DNA from: Candidatus Omnitrophota bacterium
GTDB taxonomy: Bacteria > Omnitrophota > Koll11 > Tantalellales > Tantalellaceae
Direction: 5' to 3'
NCBI GenBank assembly: GCA_015231715.1
Contig: JADGBB010000001.1
Span: 24,018 to 88,017 of the forward strand
Length of the DNA: 64,000 bases
Part shown: piece after piece, positions 33,530-45,700 of the stretch
Layout: the number at the start of each line of letters is the position of its first letter
How positions within the stretch are numbered: position 1 is the first letter of the stretch
The notes under the pieces: model-generated
Database searches by the model: none
What the model saw: the letters and a program-made list of their open reading frames with translations, nothing else
Told to the model about the DNA's origin: nothing
Translations under genes and position numbers: made by a program

Positions 33530-34264
33530 CTATTTGACTTTGGCATACCAATCAAGCAGAACAACTTTTATGTTTGGATCTGCGGAAACTAAATTATTAA
33601 ATTCGTCGAGATCAGTTATCATTTCCTGAGCCTTATAATGATAAGGTATTATTATGGCAGGTTTGAATTCAAGCACCGCAGAAGCAGCCTGGTCAACATT
33701 CATCGTATAAGGCAGGTTCATACACACGAACGCGCAGTAAATATTTTTTAATGATCTCATTTCGGGAATATCTTCTGTATCTCCGGAAATATATATTCTT
33801 TTATTGTTTAGTTTCAACACATATCCGTTGCCTTTGCCTTTTTCATGAAATTTTAATTTATCCGGTGAGGTGTTATAAGCAGGCACAGCCTCTATCTCTA
33901 CCCCTTTATAAATACCGACATCACCGTTGTTTAAAAAATCACCATAACCTAAAGTTTCGATAACCTCTTTAGGCCCGATAACAATTGTATCAGTATCAAT
34001 AATTTCTTTTATAAGTTCAGGCGCAAGATGGTCATAATGAGAATGAGTGATCAAAATAATATCAGGCTTGGCAAGAGTTGTATAATATTCAATTTTACCA
34101 ACCGGATCAACATAAACCACTGCATTGTCAGTATTTATAACCATCGAAGCATGGTCTATAGGTTCTATGTTTATACCGGTATTTTCTAATTCATATGCAT
34201 TAGAGCATACGGCGATAAAAATTATAAATAGAATAAAACAAAAAAGTTTGCAAATGTTCCTCAC
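33530..34264 (-). CDS. Secreted MBL-fold metallohydrolase (244 aa)
   Basis: The frame reaches 34303, but I choose GTG 34264 because AAGGGGG lies 5 bp before it and the resulting protein starts with a clean signal peptide (RNICKLFCFILFIIFIAVCSNA). The metallo-beta-lactamase motif THSHYDHLAPE is complete, with later ISGDTEDIPEM and a final IIPYHYKAQ providing further metal ligands. The pattern resembles the UlaG-like or ComEC-independent hydrolases. The substrate is unknown and probably met outside the cytoplasm. Confidence 0.88.
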   Translation of the reverse strand: MRNICKLFCFILFIIFIAVCSNAYELENTGINIEPIDHASMVINTDNAVVYVDPVGKIEYYTTLAKPDIILITHSHYDHLAPELIKEIIDTDTIVIGPKEVIETLGYGDFLNNGDVGIYKGVEIEAVPAYNTSPDKLKFHEKGKGNGYVLKLNNKRIYISGDTEDIPEMRSLKNIYCAFVCMNLPYTMNVDQAASAVLEFKPAIIIPYHYKAQEMITDLDEFNNLVSADPNIKVVLLDWYAKVK

Positions 34265-34360
34265 AATAACCCCCTTGTATTTGAGTATCATAATATACCC
34301 CATAATAAAAAAAAATTACATTAATTTTTTAATCAGGGGTTTAATTAGGGATTGGATAGT

Positions 34361-36715
34361 TTATACATTCCTCAAAAAGTCGGTTTGTAGTTTATGAGTA
34401 TTTGAGAGTGCATCAGCACTCATTTCAATCGCATTTGGTATAAAACTCCAGCGGCGTGCGGCTATTTTTTCTCCCCTTACACCTGAGGCTTGAAAATAAT
34501 CAAGATCCTTATCTATGAAAGCAATCCTTAGTGCTGCTGTGAGCATTTCTAGAAAACATAAATATGTGTCATTTGTAATATCGTCCAATGCATCTTGGTT
34601 TACCCCGGCCAAAAACGCCATATTGCCTGAAGCGTCAGTAAATTTTGATGCAGTATCTTCTTTAAGTAGAGTATCACTGCCAAAAACTACAATATTAGCG
34701 TAGTTGATAGAAGCTTCTTCAGACATTTTCTTTACGGCCTCTGCCAAATTATCTTTTGAGGCTCTTACGATAATGAAATTTTTAATGCCTCCCTTATCCT
34801 CAGAAAGATCCATTACAGCATTAATTAGTGCCTGACGGCCATAGCCCTTGTTGTTCATCCATTCGTCCTCAAAAGCCAGTATTATCTTATTGTTGCTATC
34901 AGGTATAATGCTATCATCAACAGAATTTTGGACAATATCTGAGACATTTATTATATCATCATACAAATCCTGCGCCACTTCAGCGTCTGGGAGTCCATCA
35001 GTAAGATTTTCATCAGATATGAAAGCTAGTGCTTCTATCTCAACCAGCCAGCCGGGACGGCATACATCAGCATGAACAAATACAGCCGGTATTCCCGGAA
35101 TGTCTCGTTCGACTATTTTTTTAACCTTTTCATAATCTTCGGTATTTTTAACATATACTCTAATTTGGGGTACATTTGAGAAATCCGCTCCGGCTTCTTT
35201 TAGCACGAGCCTGATATTATCAAGTGTTGTTTCGGTTTGTTTTTCTACATCTCCCTCATGCATTACAATTGAACCTTTAACTGAGGCTGTGCCTGAAACA
35301 AAAATCATCTTGCCCTTTCCGATCGTCAGTTCTGTTCCTCTTGAGAACCTTGGTTCAGCTTTTTCTTTAGGTTTTTCTTTTTTAGATCCGTCCGCTAAAT
35401 AATCCTGTTCATATTTGTAGGGGTCTGTCTGTTCGGGATTTGTAATCGGTCTGAAAGTTATATCTTTTCTTGTAGTGCTAACTGCCTCACATTCTATAGA
35501 AAAATTTCCGAATGACGTCCCTATTCCTGTAGCGGCCGGAGGTATAGACTTAGATGAATCAGTTTTGAAAGAAAGTTTTTTACCGAATATTATCGGTCCG
35601 CCATCAGTTCCCCATGTATCGAAAACAATTTTTCTGACCTCATTTAATATGGCGTAATTTTGCCCCTTAGTAACTTTGTTCTCACCTACAATATCATATA
35701 CATAATTCCAAAACCTAACTACATCTTCAAAAGTAAAACCATTAGTTTGCAACAAAACACTAATTTGTGCATATATGTTTTCCAATTGTTTGAACGGATC
35801 AAGAATTTCCTTTTGCGGTTCAATTCCGCAAATGTATGCATGACGGATATCTCCATCTTCAACAATTGTTAAGTTTTCATTTACGCGGTTCACTTTGATT
35901 TTTTCTGCAGATTCATTATTATTTTTAATGGCAGTAATCTCAATAGCAATTTTTGATCCACCAAGCGGCGGTTGGGCTATGAAGCTTGTAGCGGGTAGAT
36001 TGTTTTTGCCGTATAAGTTTTGAAATTCAGAAATAAATTTACTTCTATATTGAAGGTTCTCTTGGGCCTGTGCAGCGTCATCAAGGTTAGCGTCAACATC
36101 CAGAAAAACTACTTGTCTGACTATGTCTTTTTCGGTGAACCCGTTCTTTTCAAGTTCTGATGCTACAATATCTTTTAGCGAACGTACCGAATAATCAAAA
36201 TCATTTCCAGCCGGAGATGTTATGCTCATGACCAAATTTTTTTGAGCACCTATACTGAATACCGAAGATAGTGGTTTATCAAATTCCGTGTCATGAGTAA
36301 CAATTATGTCATCGAGGGATAAATCCCCATGAACATTATTTTTTATTACGACTTTTAGTGCTTCTGTCCGCCCGCTTTCTGCTCTAAACGGCAGAATGTA
36401 ACCTCTATCCAGCCTTTTGGGTTCGAATATTGTGTCGTCATTAATATGTCTTTTTAATATCGCTGCAAGCGCATCGGCACTTGGATGAATATTATAGTCA
36501 ACAAGCAGTTGTGAAATTAATTGAACCGCATACTTAAGTGACGCATTTTCTTGGAATATAAATTCGGATTTCCCAGTCGCAAAACTAGACTCCGGCGAAA
36601 GATTATCATAACAATTCACATACACAGAAGCATTCAGTTGACCTGTATCAAAAACCCCTGATGAAATAATACTAAAAACAATAACTCCAATACCAACTCT
36701 TTTAATATTTTTCAT
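34361..36715 (-). CDS. Leader-bearing protein with three RidA/YjgF domains (784 aa)
   Basis: Two ATGs are possible, 36730 and 36715; the second follows GGGGA and gives the cleaner leader (MKNIKRVGIGVIVFSIISSG). After it comes YDNLSPESS, the same motif as in the 1,962-residue protein. Three RidA-type domains follow at about residues 160-265, 290-415 and 455-570. The second has PPAATGIG and a GTDGGP segment like chorismatase-type (FkbO) relatives. The third is the most RidA-like (KMIFVSGTAS... NIRLVLKEAGADFSNV ... VFVHADVCRPGWLVEIEALAF). RidA proteins normally are small cytosolic trimers that hydrolyse reactive imines. A 200-residue C-terminal domain ends DFLRNV. The gene starts 2-17 bp after the midasin-like gene and must share its transcript. 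Confidence 0.82.
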   Translation of the reverse strand: MKNIKRVGIGVIVFSIISSGVFDTGQLNASVYVNCYDNLSPESSFATGKSEFIFQENASLKYAVQLISQLLVDYNIHPSADALAAILKRHINDDTIFEPKRLDRGYILPFRAESGRTEALKVVIKNNVHGDLSLDDIIVTHDTEFDKPLSSVFSIGAQKNLVMSITSPAGNDFDYSVRSLKDIVASELEKNGFTEKDIVRQVVFLDVDANLDDAAQAQENLQYRSKFISEFQNLYGKNNLPATSFIAQPPLGGSKIAIEITAIKNNNESAEKIKVNRVNENLTIVEDGDIRHAYICGIEPQKEILDPFKQLENIYAQISVLLQTNGFTFEDVVRFWNYVYDIVGENKVTKGQNYAILNEVRKIVFDTWGTDGGPIIFGKKLSFKTDSSKSIPPAATGIGTSFGNFSIECEAVSTTRKDITFRPITNPEQTDPYKYEQDYLADGSKKEKPKEKAEPRFSRGTELTIGKGKMIFVSGTASVKGSIVMHEGDVEKQTETTLDNIRLVLKEAGADFSNVPQIRVYVKNTEDYEKVKKIVERDIPGIPAVFVHADVCRPGWLVEIEALAFISDENLTDGLPDAEVAQDLYDDIINVSDIVQNSVDDSIIPDSNNKIILAFEDEWMNNKGYGRQALINAVMDLSEDKGGIKNFIIVRASKDNLAEAVKKMSEEASINYANIVVFGSDTLLKEDTASKFTDASGNMAFLAGVNQDALDDITNDTYLCFLEMLTAALRIAFIDKDLDYFQASGVRGEKIAARRWSFIPNAIEMSADALSNTHKLQTDFLRNV

Positions 36716-36732
36716 ATGTTTAATCCCCATTT

Positions 36733-39700
36733 TTATGCAGCATTGTTTATGAACTTAATTATTAATTTGTATCTGTCGCTTAGACTGCTTGTTTTTATTT
36801 TTTCTGATCTTGGCATTAAATTGAAAACCATGAAAGCAGTTGGGTCGTTCATGTTGATGTCTTTTATATTTAGATTATCTAAGTCGATAGGAATATTTTC
36901 AAGTTTTCCTAGATAATTAACCAGAGTTATGATCATAACCTCAAACATTGGGAAATAATAATTTTCGTCTGAAAAGCTTTTGTCTTTTTCTTCAGGGAAA
37001 TTAATAAAAACTGTTTTTATTTTTGCATTTATCTTCATGAAGTCGGCTCGTTTTGTACCGGGAGCGAAACAGAAGACAATGTCCTTGCCAGTATTAAGGT
37101 TCACATCATGTTTCGAAAGCATTTTATCTACGTTTTCAAAATCTCTTTCAATTACAAGATTTGATAATAACTCTTTAAAACCGGGTTTTCTTTTTAATTT
37201 ATTAATTGCGTTCAGAACATTGTCGATATGATGTCTCGTAATATTAGCATTTGCGCCATCTTCATAGATAGACCTATGTAACGCCATTACAACTTTTCCG
37301 TTTTCATGGGACATACATGCGGATATAGCAGCTTCGATAAAATTTTGTACGGCTTCATTCTCTCTCTTAATATCTCTTAAATATTTATTTTGTTCCGGAA
37401 GTATTTTCAGTTCATCACTTTTGGGATAAATCGTTTCTTTTTTCTTTGGAGTGTGTGTATGATTAATTTTAAGTGTTTCGCTATTTGTTTTTTCTGTGTT
37501 AAGATCGTTTGAACTATACTTTAACCACATATTACGAGCTAAAAAGCTTAAACCAATTACACCTAGTAAAACATATCCGAATGTTGTCCAAGATGCTGAA
37601 TTAGATAATAATGATTCCGTTTTAATATCTGATAATAACCAAAAGGGTGCTACGGCTAAATTCTTTATCAACTTAAGAAAGTCCGGTAAAGGTTTATTCG
37701 AAGCGTTAAAGTAACTGGGTTCTTTTACTCCGGATTCGATAGAGGTACTTTCAAGACCTAAACTTTTTCGCAAATCACCTTTATCCAGTTTTTTCCCTAA
37801 AGCCAGCTGAGCTGCCAATCTTACTATCGCTGTCGATATTTCATTTGTCGTGCCGTTGAGAATCAAATATCGCTCAAAAATATTTGCGACATTTGCCGAG
37901 TATTGTGAACCTATTCCTATCCCTATGAGTGTAATGCCTTTACTTGCCGCTTCTCTAGCCAGGTCAGGAGGTACTGAATCTTGTCCGTCAGTAATGAGTA
38001 TCGCTACCTTTGTTTCATTATTAACATTTTCAAAATCATTAATTATGCATCTTATGCACAGTGAAATATCAGTACCGCCGGATCCCAGTATTGATTCAAG
38101 ATGTTTAGGGACTGACTGCAATTCTTGTTGAGTCATAGTCTCATTAAAATCTTTAAAGGAATTAATACCGTTATCAAAAGATTTAATACCATAGGCAAAT
38201 TTATCTTTACCTGTTCGTGTCCCGCATATACCTTCAAAAAGGTGTATTATATAAGCGGCACAATTGGATACTTGTGTTTTTATAGAGCCTATACTCCCGC
38301 TATTATCGACATATAAGGCAAAAGCTAAAGATACCTCGCCGGGATTTTCGATATCAACGTCAAAAGGCTCCGGATCACTTCTTACAAATCTAGGGATATT
38401 TGTTCTTAATCCTGAACTGGCTTCTTCTACCAGCTCTTCAGCATCTTTTTGTTTGAAATAATTAATAACAGTTTGAGCGTCTCTTTTAGCTTTAGGATCT
38501 GAGGTGTTTACTCTTGCCTGAAGATCATTTCTCTTCCGCATTTCTTCAAGTCTGTTAGTTACTAAATTTTCAGCGATTTTATCAAGTTCGTCTATTTTTT
38601 CACTAGAAGGAGTTGGGTCATCATCATTTTCATCCTTGCCGGCATTTGACGAACCAACCGGATCTGTGCTTAAAGGTGTGACGTTTTCTTCTCCGTCGGA
38701 ATTATTTGATGTAGAAGAACTACCGCCTGATAAAGGTGCTCTCGCCGGCGCGCCTTTCCCTGCAGAACCGGAAGACATACCTCCGGAACTTCCCCCGCTC
38801 ATAGACCCGCCTGAATCGGAAGATGAACCCGAACCAGAATTTCCTTGCGAGCCATCTTGCATATCACCCGATAACATTTCACCCGAAGAACCTCCGGATG
38901 ACTCTCCGGAAGCCCCGCCACCTTGTTGAGGCAGTGAATGCGGTTCTAGTGCCGAATACGCTCTTGCAACTTTTCGCATAATTGCGCACACATCATCTAT
39001 TATTTTAAATTGTTCCAAAAACAAACCGTTATCTTCCGCTAAACCGTCCGAGCCTGACATTTCGTCCAATGTTTGTCTTTCGGAGAAGTTTCTGATCAAG
39101 AGGCCAAAGATTTTATTAGCACTATTTACAATATTTTCTAGCGGCATGAATTCATCGGTTTCATTCAGAGTAGCTATTGACTCGTTTTTATTGTTCAAAA
39201 GCAAAGTTCTTTGTTTCAATAACAAACTTTCATTTGTTTTATTTTGATTATGTTTACGAAGAGCTTCAGACAATGTTGTATAAAAGCCCCATACTATTTC
39301 ACGAGCCTCAGATATTTTGAATATTTTTGTTTCCGCTCCCTGCATTTGGCTTAGTTGTAGTATGGCAGAATTTATTCCTATGACACTTTTAGCTATCTCG
39401 TTTTGTTTTTGGCTCAGTTCTTTACGTGATGTTTCGCCCGATATGCTTTTAACTATTTTGGAAGCATTAGATATTAATTCAGCTATTTGTTTATCAAAGG
39501 CTTCTTCCTGCGATATAGTCATTCCTCCGCCTGAAGACGAAGAGCCTGTCATCATCTGCATTTTTAAAGCGCTTGATAATGCTTGTTCTCTTAAGATCAT
39601 CCCTACTGCATCTAAATTTGCAAAGATCTCATTGCGTGAATACAATGCTTTTTCAATGTCCTTTTCATTGCCAAACATCAATAAATTATTCAGCTTAAGT

Positions 39701-42700
39701 CTAAGCTCAGCAATTGTTTCAGTCATTTTATTGAAAACTATCGAAGCTTTTTTAATATTTGATGCTGCCTCTTCTCTCAATAAAAATGATCCTTTCCATA
39801 GAAAAGAAATTTCTTTTATTAATTTTTTTTTTTCAGAAGAATTTTCAGGTATATCTTTCCCATAAGTGCTGTTAAGTATATATCCGTATTTGTCGATCTT
39901 TTCGAACAAATTCTCCCTGGTGCGTATCATTTCTTCGATCAAATAAAGATCGCTGCCTTTATCATAAGCATTTTTAATCAAGGATGAGAGATCATTTACC
40001 AGATCATAAATAGCATTTAAAACTTTAATTATATTTTCTTCAGACGTATCTGTATCAGCATCTTGCGAAATTTTGTCTGCCTTTGCCAATAGACCCGATA
40101 AAATAAGTTCTATTGTTGAAGATGCCGATCCTAAAACCTGGTTAGAACGTATATCTCTCAGCTCTATTTCAAGGCCTTTAAAGATAAGAATTAATCTGTT
40201 CCGTTTATTGGTTATTTCACTGATGCTATCTCGGCTTGCACCCAGATCCGCTGCTTGAAGAAGCCTAGAATTAATACCATTAATTAATTCCATGACATTA
40301 CCGGAAAAAATAGTTTTTCTGATGATTGATCTGGTATGTTTAATGTCTTCTTCAAGCTGAAAAACCTGTTCATATTTTTGATTTATTTCTTGAAATATTT
40401 CATCAATTGCTTCTTTGTTTTCGTCCGCTCTTTCTTTGCGGATATCTGAAAGAATAAAGTTGACCTCATCAAAACAACGCCCGACATCTCTCAAACATGT
40501 AAACATAATGTCCAGCACGTTAGCATCAGCTCTTAAATATACGGCGCTGTGTATTTGGGTTAATATCTCGCTATAATCTTGGCCAAGTTGTTTTAAGGCG
40601 GTTAACACGTCTTCTAAAGGAACGACGCCTTCGTAGGTCGTGATCTTAGAAGTTGTTGCGAGAGCTTGTTCTTTTCTTTCATAAATCTCTGCTAATATTG
40701 CTTCGAGAGATGATTTGCGTTCTTCTCCCACTTTTTTTGTCGTAGATTTCATTCTTAATAGATCTGTTACTTGTGTAAATAGGTCATTCACCAATACTCG
40801 GTTTTCCCGGATCTTTTGGTTATTCGCTTTAACATCTTTTCCTTTAAGTAAAACTACAGCATCTTCCTGCAAGATGGCTGTGCCTTGAATCAGTAATTTA
40901 GCACAGCTTTGGATTATTTCAGGATCTACTTTGCTTAACGCCGAATCCGTAATTTCTTTCGCTTCGATGGGGAATGCCGATAATCTTTCCAAGATCTCTT
41001 CGCTTATATCTAATGCCGGTTTTTCGTTTTCATCTATAATTGAAGTTAAAAGATTTTCATCTTCATCAATTAGAGTTAAAACTTGTGTTTTCATGTCAGC
41101 AACTTTTAAAATTATATTCAGAGGCGAATTCATTGATGACATCGACGTAATTATTGCCATCAATCTAACGAGTAATCCGGAAAGACCGACGTGAGCTTCA
41201 TACAAACTATCCGATATAGGATTGGAAGATAAAACTCTTTTCCAATGTTCTGTTTCCTGCCCGATACTTTCAAGAGCGCTTATGGTCTTGATCATTTCGA
41301 TCTCATTTTTTACATTGCCCCTTTCTATTGCGGCTTGCTTTGTTCCGGCTCTGGCGCCAAGCGCGTCAGTTACTTCCTGCATTTGCTCCATGGCTTCAGC
41401 TATCTCTTTCAGAGTTTTTTCATCTTCATTGGCACTAGCCAGTTTAGCAAAGGTATCATCCATGCTTTTTTGAATGATCTCCATATCATCTTTCTTTAGA
41501 TCTATTTCCCCGGATGTCAGATCCTCTTTCAAACTCTTAGCTATTTCATTAGTTTTATCGATAAGTTCAAGTATTTTTTGTTCAAGAAGTTTAAGCTCAT
41601 TACTTTTTGTAGTTTCTTTAGATGCTAAAGCACCGATCTTTTCGCCCTCTTTTAAACACGTTTCGCGAAATTCTACAAACATATCATCACGCGTCATCTT
41701 GACTTCGTCCTGAATTTCCAGAGGCACAACACCTGAGGAGATAATATCCTGTGCTAATGTCCTGGCAGAGGTTACTTGTGATGCCATCATTCGCAACATA
41801 TTTTTTCGCTTATCAATATCTTTTTCTTTTTCAATAGCTTTTCTGATATTCCCGATCTTTTTTTTGATCTCTTCAAGTTCAGCGAGTCTATCATTGATCT
41901 TTTTTTCGATCTCACTTAATCTTTTTACTTTTTTCCCTTTTCCTTTATTAGCAGGATCTACATTTGAATCAACATAGGGCTCCATGTATTCCAGAAATTC
42001 TTTGCCCATTTCTTTTGATTTATTCTGTGTACTTTCATATGATCCTTGAGCTTTTTCAAGCATTCTTTGATATGCCGGGACAACAGTTGTTGCTATTCTG
42101 TGAATATATGTTTTTACGGCTTTTGCTTTTTCTTCTTCAAAATCTTCTTCCATTTCCATTTTTTCAAAATCCGGTTTAACGGCAGGATCTATAGTAGCAA
42201 ATAAAAACGCGTCTTTTGTTCTGATTATTTCTTCTTTCAAATAATCCGGATATTTATCGAACATTTTACTGAATTTACCGAAATAAGCGGCATTGGCAAG
42301 TTCAGACAAAAAAGCCTGGTCAGGAAATTTGTGAGCCCATTCAACAAGATCATTTTCTATTTTAGTTTTTTCGTCACCTGTAAATTTATCTATACGGTTA
42401 TCCATGAATGTTTCTTTGCGAAAAGTCATCAAATAATCGTTTTCCCCGGTATAGCCGGGTTCTTCGATCGAATCAGTTCGGGCATTTTCAGCTAACTGAT
42501 GCAGATTGTTCATTGCTTGATCAGTAGTAAGAGTACACATCGAAGCATACTCTTCATCGGTAAGTTTTTGTTCCGCAAAGAGCTCATGCGCTAATACTTC
42601 CATTCTATCATAGGATAAACTATAACGCTGATGCCTGATCTCATGGATGATGGATCCGGTAATTACATCCTGAGGGCTGTATAAAAGTTGATCATAAGGA

Positions 42701-45700
42701 ACAAATACTTTAGTTCCGTCACTAGATATTGCGAATCCTTTCCCTGCAACTATAGATACCTTTTTTTCAGTCAAAAATGCTATATCTCTTTCGATCAGTG
42801 CTTTCTTTGCGGCAATATCGCTCCTGTTTAGTCCGCATTTGATCCTATCAATAACAGAATGCTTTGAAGATAGCGGAAATTCAAGCTCAGCTAAAAGTAT
42901 ATCAAGCGGACGCAGATCTGTTTTAGCGTTATCAATAATTATGTTACTGAGAATTCTCGCAGGCATAAGGCCAAAAAAAGTTTCAACAATACTGATCAGA
43001 TCTTGTGTATTGTTTACAGATGACGCCCAGACATTACGTGAGTCGTTTGCTATAACAGGATCAATAACATCTCTTCCGTCATAGTTCGATGGGTTTTGTG
43101 TTACTAAAATATTTACGTTCCGGCCGATTTCTATTTCGAAATAGCCGCTTTTACTTAGTTCTTCCGCAAAATCATAGAACTGTTTTAAATTTGTTATATC
43201 TTTTCCGCCCGAAGTCCAACTATCCAAAATTTTGTTAAATTGTTTTTTATGGCGGTTAAAGAGTTCAGCAGAAAAGCTTTTAAATTTCTTTTCTAAAAGA
43301 CCTGTGTCTTTAATATCATTCAAGAGAGCCAACAAAACCCTGCTCAATCTTCTCCCTTCGCCGGGAATTACAAGATTTATAGTTTTCTCTCCTCGGGCTA
43401 AAGGTGCTAAAGCTTGGATGAATTGCGCTTTAATATTTCCTTCATCAATCATTAAAACTGCATTGCCTTGTTCAAGTTTACGGGCGAAATCTTTTTTTCG
43501 CGCATAATAACCGCCTTTGCCGTCAGGTGCGATATCCGCCGTAATATCCCACACATGACTTCCCTGATGAGTGGAATATGCATAATCATCAAGACCTAAT
43601 ATTTCGGAAAGATTAAAACCTAATGAAGTTTTAGCGACACCTGTTTCTCCTGTAAGTATTACCATGTCCGGACTATTCGTATACCCGGTACTATCGGTCA
43701 CTTCTTGCCATGCCCTTAATATTGTTCCTGCTGTTGATATCAGTGGCGGGATAAAACTTAATCTGTATTTTTCATCAATTTCAAGTAATGGCTGCGCGCC
43801 TTTCTTAAGCTGCACTATAACTCCATCCATGCTTTTAAGCAGGCCTTGTGAATCCAACACAATTTTATTATTCAGATTTAATTGTTCGTCTTGACGGAAA
43901 ATTCGCTTAAGGACTAACCGCACAAATTCATCCCGGTCGCTAAGCAATTTCCCGGCAGCTTGGTCTGCTTCAATACTTGTATCGGATAAAGCTCCTCCTA
44001 TAACTCTTATGGCCTCTCTGAATAATATCTTTGCATCAGAATGCTCCTCCTTAGAAGACTTTGCCTCATCCAAAGCTTTTACAAAGTTTCGCGCAAGCGC
44101 AAACCCGTCTTTAACGCAAAAGCTGTAATTGTATCCGCTGGGCCAAAGACTTCTTTCATCAAGAACCATTACGCTATAAATGATCTTTGTTATTCGCCTG
44201 CTTATATCAACCGACACTCCGTACAATTTTCTTATCCCTTTTTCAAATTCAGAATAATGTTTAGATTTAAGTCCCATAGCATTCATTTTTCTTCTTGAAA
44301 ACCTATTGAAAAAAGCATCAGCCATATCTTTTTCGCTGTCTTTTGACATAGTTACCGATATGTGCAAAGTTGAAGGTTTAACAAGTTTAATTCTTTTGCC
44401 CTCAGAATCATTGAAATATATATAACCTTTCATTAAAAAATTATGCAGAGCAGCTCTGACTTTTGGAGACAAAAAGTCTACATTATGAAGTAAAAGTAAT
44501 TTGTGAACAGGCTCATTTGTCCCTGTATCTTCGACTAAATGAGAACTTAAAAGTCCTCTTTCGCTTGTAAGTTTTTGTTTATTTCCCGGAGTACTTCCAA
44601 GCACGGGCGATAACCCCCCGCAAAGATCATAAACACTCATATCCGCATAACAATCAATGACATGTTTTTCCCAGCTAAGTAATTGAGCCAGCTTATCGAA
44701 AACAACTTTTACTCTTGCGCCGGGCGAAGTGAACAATAAGCATGATCTGCCGCTTGCGAAACAATTTGCTAAAAACTGTATAATAGATTCTTCTGAATAT
44801 ATCCCGTTCACACTAGGGACGTTATTAGGAACTTTAGTTTTATCTAAAGGATCTCCCTTGGGCAATTTAACATATCCGATTTTTATATGCTCCCCTTCAT
44901 CCTCCATAGACAATGTTTTTCTAGTACGCATGAACTTTCGGGCATATCCTGAAACATCTATAGTATTCAATTTGCCTACAATATTATCTACTCTATCCTG
45001 AATATAGGTATCTCTTCTCGCAAAAGCTTCGATCTGTCGCATCAAACTATAATAACTCAAAACAGTTTCCAGATCCTTTTCTTCGATCGAACCGAAAAGA
45101 TTATCAAGGTTTTTTGATAATACATATGATAAATGCTCAAAAACTGACAAAATAATACTTCTTTTTTTCTGAGGATCAACGCAATCCGCGATATAAAAAA
45201 CATCCAGAAAGAACGGTATCAAGTTGTTTATGCGTCTGACTTTTTCGTCATAAGTACCTTTAATGTCGATAGAGGTGACCATTTTAATAAGATCTTCGAT
45301 CGGATCGTTCCGGCTCATTAGGGTGCCTGTTCTTACTGCTATATCCATATTATTGTAATTAGGTATATCTTTGCAGGTATCCGCTAAAAGCATCATAACC
45401 GTTTCATTGTTTACACTTTTCAATGCATCTTTATTGTCATTATAATCCATCAATGCTATACGAGATGCAGGATGAGGCAAAATTTTCAGTATTCTTCCCG
45501 ATAAATATCTTTCATTTTCAAATTCCGGAGTAATTTCAGCCCCTTTTAACAGCATTTCTCTAAGTACTGCCTGATCTTTAATAATGCCCGCTAATTCATT
45601 GGTATTTCCTTTGAAAAGTAGTTTAAGCTTACTAAGGTACAAAGACGGGTCAGTACCTATATTTCCCTCAGTCAAAACGCTGTTCAGTTGATCTATCAAG

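Noticed and set aside
38636..38929. + strand Pro/Glu-rich frame of 97 codons
   Set aside because: It is the antisense shadow of the Ser/Gly-rich region of the midasin-like gene, and no ribosome site or known family is seen.
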